A DNA stretch of 64,000 nucleotides from Lentimicrobiaceae bacterium (lineage in GTDB: Bacteria; Bacteroidota; Bacteroidia; Bacteroidales; F082). Each line of letters begins with the position of its first letter. The stretch's first letter is position 1. Shown here in pieces: positions 38,197 to 46,183 of the stretch. The stretch lies in NCBI GenBank assembly GCA_015061365.1, contig SUWS01000001.1, forward strand, positions 27,576-91,575. The letters run 5' to 3'. The position numbers were made by a program, and so were the translations under genes. The notes under the pieces are model-generated. The model had not been told where the DNA came from, ran no database searches, and saw only the letters and a list, made by a program, of their open reading frames with translations.

Positions 38197-39333
38197 ATGT
38201 CTAATCAGTATAACTTTCTGATTCATACAGGATTATTGAAAAATAACGACACTAATTTGTTAGGCGGTGGAGTAGGCGGATTTAATAATAATGAACACTC
38301 TCTAAGAAACACTTTTCATAAAAATAGTGATGATTCCATAGTCCTTCAAAAGGATGCCGCTGCACTTTGTCAGTTTGTATATGCCTGCGACCCTAATAGA
38401 GATGGAGAAGACGAAATATTCGCTACTTCATCTGGTGTCTGGAAACCATTTTACATAGAAACGCAAAAAAGTCCCTATTCTTCAAAGATGCTTCATGCCT
38501 TAAAAAAATTCTACAACTATAATCAGCAACCATTGGACAACAAGCTAGAATTAAGAGTAGAAGATGAAGGATTGCTAAATAGATTTGGTTATGATGGGCT
38601 TGCAGGTGTCGTTAAATACGGAATAAGCTGGATGCTTAAAGATGAAATGGTTTCTTTAGAGAACCGCTTGGCAGACAGGAGAATAGGTTTTTTTTCTATG
38701 ATTTTTTATAAACAAGTGACAGATACAATGTATGATATCGCATACGTCACAGCAGGTACTACTGCGAACCTAAAAAATCTTAGGGGTATTTATGATTTTC
38801 TTGTAGATAATCTCCTGACGAACATACCACAAGGAATAACAGGCATATCACCTCAATACACTCGTTCAATCCAGAATGCTAAAATTTTATCAAAAATTTG
38901 TAGTGAAAATTCTTCAACAATAAGAAATCTCTATTTTTTTGGACACTCGTTAGGTGGAGGAATGGCTATTTCTAATGCATTGGCTACAGGTCATAAAGCA
39001 ATAGTGTTCAACCATGCAGGGTTAAACAGACTGAGAAAAAATAGCGGTAACCATAAGTTAATAAATTGGATATGGGGGAATGAAAATAGAAATTTGAAGG
39101 ATTATAACGATAGTGTGACAAGTTATCACACAAGAGGAGATTTTTTAACAACAGAAAAAGGACAAGGATGGATAGGAGTCAATCAGCTATTGTCATACGT
39201 AAGTCCATCAAATGAAGATGGTAATAGAATAACACTAGGAGAAGGAGGTCATGGTATCGTTGAAATAATTGATACGTATTATGGACTGAACAGAATATCC
39301 GAATCTACAATTGATTATATAAAAGGTTTTTAA
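38197..39333 (+). CDS. Alpha/beta-hydrolase (lipase class 3-like); candidate T6SS lipase effector
   Basis: LYFFGHSLGGGMAISNALA nucleophile elbow; possible Asp in HTRGDF and His in GEGGHGIVEI; no signal peptide; embedded in the T6SS locus. Confidence 0.7.
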   Translation: MSNQYNFLIHTGLLKNNDTNLLGGGVGGFNNNEHSLRNTFHKNSDDSIVLQKDAAALCQFVYACDPNRDGEDEIFATSSGVWKPFYIETQKSPYSSKMLHALKKFYNYNQQPLDNKLELRVEDEGLLNRFGYDGLAGVVKYGISWMLKDEMVSLENRLADRRIGFFSMIFYKQVTDTMYDIAYVTAGTTANLKNLRGIYDFLVDNLLTNIPQGITGISPQYTRSIQNAKILSKICSENSSTIRNLYFFGHSLGGGMAISNALATGHKAIVFNHAGLNRLRKNSGNHKLINWIWGNENRNLKDYNDSVTSYHTRGDFLTTEKGQGWIGVNQLLSYVSPSNEDGNRITLGEGGHGIVEIIDTYYGLNRISESTIDYIKGF

Positions 39334-39342
39334 ATATTAAGT

Positions 39343-39783
39343 ATGATACAATGTAAAAACTGTGACTATCCCGTTATAAACGGTATGCACACTTGCCCGA
39401 ATTGTTTGGCAGAAATGCCTGAAGAGATAACAACTCCTCTTCCTGTTGAGGAAGATATTTATGAATATGAAGATGACGAAATTCCGTATTGTACTTTACG
39501 TCCTATAGCAATGCCAGGCGAAAGAGAAATGCCTGAAGAAATATACGATGAAGGTGCTGAGGTTTATCTGTCTCGTCAGAATACTGTCCCACACGATAAA
39601 TCAATTGACGATGAGGAACAAGCTTGTTTCTTCTTCTCGGAAGGACATTGGTTTATTGAAGACCGTTCACGTGATAATTCAACTTATGTCCATGCCGGAG
39701 CAGGAATCAAGTTGGAACCAGGTGATATAATTAAGATGGGAGACAGACAATTTGTATTTAGTATAAAGACCAGAAAAAAATAA
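39343..39783 (+). CDS. Zinc-ribbon + FHA-like domain protein
   Basis: CKNCDYPVINGMHTCPNC; then HWFIEDRSRDNSTYVHAGAGIKLEPGDIIKMGDRQFVF. Confidence 0.75.
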   Translation: MIQCKNCDYPVINGMHTCPNCLAEMPEEITTPLPVEEDIYEYEDDEIPYCTLRPIAMPGEREMPEEIYDEGAEVYLSRQNTVPHDKSIDDEEQACFFFSEGHWFIEDRSRDNSTYVHAGAGIKLEPGDIIKMGDRQFVFSIKTRKK

Positions 39784-39788
39784 TCACT

Positions 39789-40073
39789 ATGATAATTCCT
39801 GCTATTAGAAGCCTTTTGCCAATCTTGCTTAAATCTGCAAGATTCACTCCTACATCTAATGAAGTAGCTGTTCTTTCACGTTTGATAAACAGAATGAAAT
39901 ATCTTCGTTCTAATGCTTCGTCAATACGAGAAGTTGCAAGAAAAGCTGTAGATGAATGTAAACAATCATATCAATCAGTTAACCCAACAGTAGAACTATT
40001 TAAAAATAAATGGGGTTGGGACAAGGAAAAACTCATTGATGTTTTGGAATTGCTATGGAGAGAAGTTAAGTAA
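39789..40073 (+). CDS. Hypothetical 94-aa protein
   Basis: Intact ORF fitting tightly between FHA and pseudokinase genes (6- and 12-nt gaps). Confidence 0.6.
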   Translation: MIIPAIRSLLPILLKSARFTPTSNEVAVLSRLINRMKYLRSNASSIREVARKAVDECKQSYQSVNPTVELFKNKWGWDKEKLIDVLELLWREVK

Positions 40074-40085
40074 ATAATAAATACT

Positions 40086-41381
40086 ATGAATAACAATACA
40101 GTCAAGCGTTGCGATTTTCGCATACATGATATAATTGATGGTAAATATCGTGTGGAACGAGTGTTGTCGTCAACACAAACATATCAACAATTTAAAGTTA
40201 TAGACTCTTCAGGTAAAGAATATATCTTGAAATTGCTAAAGTTATGGGAGGTAGAACCTCGTTTACGTAGCAATATGATAGTGTCTGCCGAGAATGAAAT
40301 AAAAAGTTGCAACATTAAAAGTCATTATCTTACCAATATTGTTCAGACTGGTATTGTGAATGGCAATCCTTATCTTTTAACTGAATATTTCAAATCATTA
40401 GATCTGACACATTATTTAAGAAATCCAAGATTGAATGTTGTCAAAGTTGTTAAGGACATACTTTATGGCTTACGTGATTTGCATAAATCGGGAAAGGTAC
40501 ATTGCCAGATAATGCCGGAAAACATACTTATAACAGATGCTGGACGTACCATGATTACTAATTACGTAGTTTTGGGTGGACGAGGAAATCTTTTGTCTGC
40601 TAAAAATAAAACGTCAAATTCACGATATATTGATAAGTCATTAGCTTATCAGGCTCCAGAGTTGTATAATTTGGATAGATACGTAACATTACTTCCTACC
40701 ATCGATGTTTATTCATTTGGAGTGGTATTATTCCAACTCTTGACAGGCGAACTCCCATTCGGTCGTTTGGTAACAGAGTCGGATTGGATTAATTATCAGT
40801 CCCGTGCAAGAAGTAATGATTGGAACAGAAATATATTGTTGCGTAATGATCTAAGAGATGTGTGGATAAGTGTCTTGGATATGTGTCTGACATCTGATGC
40901 CAATAGTCGAGCTATAAATATTGATGAAATTTTAGACATATTGCCCAAAGATGATAATCATTATGTTAGTGTGACTGGTAGTAATGTTGAAGCACCGAAG
41001 AATATCCTGAACGGAATAATGCTCCATGTCATGCAAGGTGATGAATTCGGTAAATGTTACAGATTACCTGAGTTATTACAACATCCGAAAAGAATTATAA
41101 CAGTAGGAAGAAGAGATGATTCTGTCTTTAACGTGATACAAATACCCGAATTGATATCATCTTTCATTTCTCGTCGTCATTGCACTATCGAGTTTGATTA
41201 CGACAATGATGTATGGTATATCCGCGATGGACAGTGGGATAAAGAAACAAAGAAGCAATGGACCCCTTCTCTTAATGGAACTTTCGTTAACTCTGAAGAG
41301 GTTACTGAAGAAGGTCACAAAATAGTTCCAGGAGACATTATCTCAATAGGTGATGTAAAACTTAGAATTGAAGTTTATTAA
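40086..41381 (+). CDS. Probable pseudokinase with C-terminal FHA domain
   Basis: Kinase fold retained (EYILKLL; IDVYSFGVVLFQLLTGELPF) but HRD is HCQ (VHCQIMPENILI) and DFG is replaced (MITNYVVLGG); C-terminal VGRRDDSVFNVI...SSFISRRHCTIEF...SLNGTFVNSEEV FHA. Confidence 0.82.
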   Translation: MNNNTVKRCDFRIHDIIDGKYRVERVLSSTQTYQQFKVIDSSGKEYILKLLKLWEVEPRLRSNMIVSAENEIKSCNIKSHYLTNIVQTGIVNGNPYLLTEYFKSLDLTHYLRNPRLNVVKVVKDILYGLRDLHKSGKVHCQIMPENILITDAGRTMITNYVVLGGRGNLLSAKNKTSNSRYIDKSLAYQAPELYNLDRYVTLLPTIDVYSFGVVLFQLLTGELPFGRLVTESDWINYQSRARSNDWNRNILLRNDLRDVWISVLDMCLTSDANSRAINIDEILDILPKDDNHYVSVTGSNVEAPKNILNGIMLHVMQGDEFGKCYRLPELLQHPKRIITVGRRDDSVFNVIQIPELISSFISRRHCTIEFDYDNDVWYIRDGQWDKETKKQWTPSLNGTFVNSEEVTEEGHKIVPGDIISIGDVKLRIEVY

Positions 41382-41394
41382 GAAAATATTGAAT

Positions 41395-43113
41395 ATGAAT
41401 ATCATTAGATTACAAGGTAATATAGAAAAAAAGAATGGTATATATTACGAGTACGATTCTGATCTCAAACCTCTCGGTGAAGGTGGAATGGGGCAAGTCT
41501 ACAAAGGATATAAAATAGTTGAGCGTACAGGAGAGAAGACACCGGTCGCCATCAAAGCTGCATACGATGGTATCCCTGAAAAGATAGTTGAACGTGCGAG
41601 AAGAGAAGCGAGTATTCAACTTGATCACGAAAATCTTGTACGCATGTACGGCTTTGTTGAAACCGTAGGTTTCGATGCGGCAGGGAATAAGAAAGTTCGT
41701 TATTATATGATAATGGAACTGCTGATAGGTGTTACATTAGAGGATCTTATGTTTGGTGTAGTAACAGATCAATATGGGAATCAGATACCGTTTGCCTCAG
41801 AATTATATAACCAATATCAGCAGGATAGGAATTCTGCTGTTGTTCGTATAATGAAAGCTATATTATCCGGATTAATGGCTTTGCATGATAAAGGATACAT
41901 TCATAGAGATGTTGATCCTTCTAACGTGATGATCACAACGGATGAGAAGATAAAATTAATAGATTTTGGTATTTGCAAAAAAGTTGTCTCACTTGAAAGT
42001 AAGGATAGGTCACTAACATCAAGTGGTGAATTTATCGGTAAAGTAAATTATGCCGCTCCGGAATTGGTATTAGGTGATGTAAGAAGTCAAGATTATACTA
42101 CGGATATATACTCTTTAGGAATATTACTATATCAATTGTGTACAGGTCATCTTCCTTTCAAAGGAACAGATCAAGAAATTCTTGCATCTAATTTACATAA
42201 AGCACTTCCATTATCAGATGTTAAAGAACTTGCGTTAAAAAAAATTATACGTAAAGCAACTGAAAAGTCTCAATCTAAACGATATGCTACAATATCTGAA
42301 ATGAGAGTTGATATAGAAAAAGTTGTATCAAACAGAAATAATAATATATTACAGAATAAGAAGATTAGAATGATGGCAGCTGGAGTCATATTTGCTGTAG
42401 TAATTGTAATCAGTGTGATTTCATTGTCTAAGGATAATTCTGAAGAAGAAGTTATTGTTACTCAACCTGTCGAAGAAGAGATAGTTGATACAGTTCCAGA
42501 ACCATTCATAGAAGTTATAAAACAACCGACAATTCAGGAAGTGTACAGTGAAGCTATGATCTTGTTATCATATGATGACAGTATAAATATGCAAGAAAGA
42601 GGCAAGGAGAAACTAAGGATTTTAGTAGAGGATAGTCTGTTTGTACCTGCAAAAATGACTTATTTTTTATTACTACTAAATTCAGATGATTCTTCAGAAG
42701 TAAGGAAAGGATATTATGGATTGGAAAAAATTGCGCAAGAGGATACACTAAATTCTCAAGCTATGTATGAGTGCGGACTAACATTATCTAAAAGCAATAT
42801 GTTTTTTGACGAACCATCCATAAGACAATCACTTATAAAAATTGAACCTGATATACATAAAGCAAATGAATGGTTATATAAATCTATAGAATTAGATACG
42901 TTTGACTATAAGTCCGTTTATTGGGCATTTAATAATCTTATGGAGATGAAGTTAAGTAATTCATTTCCATCAAATGGTGATAAGCAGATAATAGAATTAT
43001 ACGATATGTTTAATCATAGGATTGATTATTATGAAGATTCTATATCTGGTATCTATGAGATGGCGATCATGAAAGATGCCGAAACATTAAAAATCTGGGG
43101 ATTAATTAAATAA
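41395..43113 (+). CDS. Transmembrane Ser/Thr protein kinase with helical ectodomain (Sel1/TPR-like)
   Basis: LGEGGMGQVYKG, VAIK, HRDVDPSNVM, DFGICKK, APE; TM IRMMAAGVIFAVVIVISVISL. Start refined to 41395. Confidence 0.9.
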   Translation: MNIIRLQGNIEKKNGIYYEYDSDLKPLGEGGMGQVYKGYKIVERTGEKTPVAIKAAYDGIPEKIVERARREASIQLDHENLVRMYGFVETVGFDAAGNKKVRYYMIMELLIGVTLEDLMFGVVTDQYGNQIPFASELYNQYQQDRNSAVVRIMKAILSGLMALHDKGYIHRDVDPSNVMITTDEKIKLIDFGICKKVVSLESKDRSLTSSGEFIGKVNYAAPELVLGDVRSQDYTTDIYSLGILLYQLCTGHLPFKGTDQEILASNLHKALPLSDVKELALKKIIRKATEKSQSKRYATISEMRVDIEKVVSNRNNNILQNKKIRMMAAGVIFAVVIVISVISLSKDNSEEEVIVTQPVEEEIVDTVPEPFIEVIKQPTIQEVYSEAMILLSYDDSINMQERGKEKLRILVEDSLFVPAKMTYFLLLLNSDDSSEVRKGYYGLEKIAQEDTLNSQAMYECGLTLSKSNMFFDEPSIRQSLIKIEPDIHKANEWLYKSIELDTFDYKSVYWAFNNLMEMKLSNSFPSNGDKQIIELYDMFNHRIDYYEDSISGIYEMAIMKDAETLKIWGLIK

Positions 43114-43124
43114 ATTATACTACT

Positions 43125-44294
43125 ATGAAAAATAAATTATTGATAACATTTTTACTGATTATTTCTTTCTCATCTGCAATAGCTCAGGGGTTCGGATATG
43201 ATAGTAAAGAAGATTTAGGTCATGGATTATACAAAGTTAGAAGTGGTGATTACTATGGAATCATAGATGTTGACGATAATGTTGTGGTATCCATAGAATA
43301 TCAGAATATAACGTTTAAAGATGGTAAAGCACTTCTTACAAAAAAAGACGTACTATTAGGACTGGTAGATTCTATCGGTAATGTAAAAACATTTTCTGGA
43401 ATATACAAGATACATCCATATTATCGTTATATATATGAAGGATATATTATCGTATCTTTATCTGATGAACTTACATATCCAAACAAATGGGGGTACGTAG
43501 ATGAGAATGAGAGACCTTTAAGAATGCAGCAAAAAGTAAAAGGTTCACGATCAATATGGCCAAATAAACCAACTATGTTTGATGATGTCAGACCATTTGT
43601 GGAAGGTTGTGCGTCCGTATTTCTGAATAAGTATGGTTGGAAACATGTAGATAAATATGGACGAGAACATTATACGTTAGGAGATATAAACACAAAAGCA
43701 TTATTTAGATCTTCAATACATGACGGTGAATGTATAATTGTAACAAACAAAGGAATCAAACTGTATCAAGAGAGTAAAGATTTTAAAGCTGTAGTCAAGC
43801 GTATGTTATCAGATACGGTAACGATGCCCCGTCTGAATTATTCAGAATGGAGTTGTAATGAAGGTGTGATTTCATTGGATTCTTTAATGCGAGCATATAA
43901 ATATGAAAACCAGACTGATTCCATTGTGTTTTTTGAAAATGTCACAAATGTTAAATCTACTTTGCTAGTGAAAGACGCTTTAGATGTAAAATTAGTCTAT
44001 AAGAACATAAAGGTTAATGAGAAAGGAAAGGCCTATACGGAAATAGAACTTGTGAACGCATCTGATGAAAAGATTGAACAACTTCATGTTACGCTCGAAT
44101 GTTTAGACGCAAAAAGAGAATTGGACGTAGATTTAGATGTCAATTCAAAAAAAAGAGTTTCATTTAACATACCGGTGCGGTTCTCTGAAAGCAGTATTAG
44201 TAAGAATATTACTGTGAATGTATCTTACAAAGGTGAATGTCTTGAGTATGTATTCCCGGTCACTATTAGAAGATATACTCCTGATAGGTCATAA
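43125..44294 (+). CDS. Secreted WG-repeat-like protein (related to 17416-19014)
   Basis: Signal peptide MKNKLLITFLLIISFSSAIAQ; GLYKVRSGDYYGIIDVDDNVVV, NKWGYVDENERPL; C-terminal RYTPDRS resembles RYIPDEI of the other protein. Confidence 0.75.
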   Translation: MKNKLLITFLLIISFSSAIAQGFGYDSKEDLGHGLYKVRSGDYYGIIDVDDNVVVSIEYQNITFKDGKALLTKKDVLLGLVDSIGNVKTFSGIYKIHPYYRYIYEGYIIVSLSDELTYPNKWGYVDENERPLRMQQKVKGSRSIWPNKPTMFDDVRPFVEGCASVFLNKYGWKHVDKYGREHYTLGDINTKALFRSSIHDGECIIVTNKGIKLYQESKDFKAVVKRMLSDTVTMPRLNYSEWSCNEGVISLDSLMRAYKYENQTDSIVFFENVTNVKSTLLVKDALDVKLVYKNIKVNEKGKAYTEIELVNASDEKIEQLHVTLECLDAKRELDVDLDVNSKKRVSFNIPVRFSESSISKNITVNVSYKGECLEYVFPVTIRRYTPDRS

Positions 44295-44343
44295 AAAATA
44301 TCACAAAAATAGTATTAAATATTAATTTGAAGAAGTTTATCAT

Positions 44344-46173
44344 ATGATGAAAAATGTTATACTAATACTTCTATTCTCATTGATGAATTTTTTGGATGCT
44401 CAAAACATAAATGTTGATTATATAGAAGATATCAAAGCTGACACCTCCTACTATTGGGGAGAAGGGAAGGTATACAATTCCGAAGATAAAGCGGCTAAGG
44501 ATTATGACGCTTTATATACTAATATTATAGATAATTGTACGGTATCTCTTTTATATTTTGCATCCGATAACCCATTGGAATATCTCAAGAATATTATAAA
44601 GACGTTTGAGGATGATATCAGTGATATTATGTTTCAATATTCAATGATTGACAATGGTAAAGAGTTTCAATATTTCTCGTACATGAAAAGAAGTGACTTT
44701 AGGAAAATATGTAAAAATAGAATTGGTGAAATTCAGAAATATGCGAACTCAGGATTAAAATTAGAAAGGAAAAAAAGTCCACAAATGTATGATGCTATGG
44801 TGTCTTACTGCAAGGGTATGTCCTTGTGTATCGCTCATCCAATGGGTTCAAGTATAAAGGTTAAGATAGATCGAAAGGAGTATGATGCCTATAGTTGGTT
44901 TGAGGAAAAAATAAATCATATACTTTCTTCTTTTAGTTTCTCTGTCTCAAAGAAAGATCCAGGAGAGTATAACAACAAAGGTATCTTTGTCAATATGGAT
45001 GTCAATGTATCCGATACCATACCAACGGAATATCTAAAGTATAGTTATTTCAATGGACAAGGTAATATCACTTCATCCGTATATAAAGGGAAAACATGGA
45101 TTCAATTATATGATAAAAATATGACAGATTTCGTCATAAGAGTGGAATATGACTTCTTAGATAATGTTGTACCAAAAACAAAAAATCTTATTGAAAGTAT
45201 AAATAAAGATACTTTCAAATCAAATGTTAGGATGGAGATAGACCTTACCTCATATTTGGATGAATTTTCGGAAGAAGATGAGATTGTGTTAGACGAGGAA
45301 ATATCAGCAAATGATTTCGGTAACGACTATCAGTCTATAATAAAAGAAGTCGAAAAGGGACTTCGTTCGAAAAAATATTCAGATATTAGAAGATTCTTTA
45401 CCCGGGAATGTTATGATATGTTAGATACATTGTGTGAATATGGTGATTTATCGGTATTCGGAAAACAACAGTATGAATTTATTGAACACAATGATATTGT
45501 AATATGTAGAGGTATCTTGATGAAATTTGAGTTTGAGAAACATGAGTTCTATGATGAAGTGGTGTTTCGTTTTGATAAACAAACAAATCTGATATCATCC
45601 ATAGCTTTCCGCCTTGATTCGCAGGCTGAGAACAATATATATTCAAAAACAATATGGCCTTTGGATAACAGATTGACGCTTATCAGTTTCTTGGAAGATT
45701 ATCAAACGGCCTATGCTTTAAAACGTTATGATTATCTTGAAAGCATATTCTCCGATGATGCTTTGATTATTACAGGTCATGTACTAAAGAAAGTGGAAAA
45801 TCCTATGCCTGATAGAATGACATTTAATTTGCCTTCAAACCAGATTACAATGATAAAACAAGACAAGGATAGTTACTTTAAAAACTTGGCTAATGTATTC
45901 AATAAACAAGAATTTATTCATATTCGTTTTGGTGAGACAGACTTTCAAAGGCAAATGAGTATGGGAGATGATGAATCGTACAATAAGAAAGAATATAAAG
46001 ATATTTACGGAGTTCGACTTTTCCAAGAATACAAATCTGGTACTTATAGTGATGAAGGATATCTATTTCTTATGGTTGACCTACGAAAAGAAATGCCTAT
46101 TATCCATGTCAGAGCATGGCAACCTGACAAGATCGGCATTAATGATGTAATGAGTTTGAAAAATTTAAGGTAG
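44344..46173 (+). CDS. Secreted protein of unknown function
   Basis: Signal peptide MMKNVILILLFSLMNFLDAQN; C-terminal region NTF2-like in appearance (FLEDYQTAYALKRYDYLESIFSDDALII). Confidence 0.65.
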   Translation: MMKNVILILLFSLMNFLDAQNINVDYIEDIKADTSYYWGEGKVYNSEDKAAKDYDALYTNIIDNCTVSLLYFASDNPLEYLKNIIKTFEDDISDIMFQYSMIDNGKEFQYFSYMKRSDFRKICKNRIGEIQKYANSGLKLERKKSPQMYDAMVSYCKGMSLCIAHPMGSSIKVKIDRKEYDAYSWFEEKINHILSSFSFSVSKKDPGEYNNKGIFVNMDVNVSDTIPTEYLKYSYFNGQGNITSSVYKGKTWIQLYDKNMTDFVIRVEYDFLDNVVPKTKNLIESINKDTFKSNVRMEIDLTSYLDEFSEEDEIVLDEEISANDFGNDYQSIIKEVEKGLRSKKYSDIRRFFTRECYDMLDTLCEYGDLSVFGKQQYEFIEHNDIVICRGILMKFEFEKHEFYDEVVFRFDKQTNLISSIAFRLDSQAENNIYSKTIWPLDNRLTLISFLEDYQTAYALKRYDYLESIFSDDALIITGHVLKKVENPMPDRMTFNLPSNQITMIKQDKDSYFKNLANVFNKQEFIHIRFGETDFQRQMSMGDDESYNKKEYKDIYGVRLFQEYKSGTYSDEGYLFLMVDLRKEMPIIHVRAWQPDKIGINDVMSLKNLR

Positions 46174-46183
46174 TATTATAATT

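Noticed and set aside
39548-39730. Plus ORF within the zinc-ribbon/FHA gene
   Set aside because: Alternate frame of a supported gene.
45968-46150. Plus ORF within the 44344-46173 secreted protein gene
   Set aside because: Alternate frame of a longer ORF with signal peptide.
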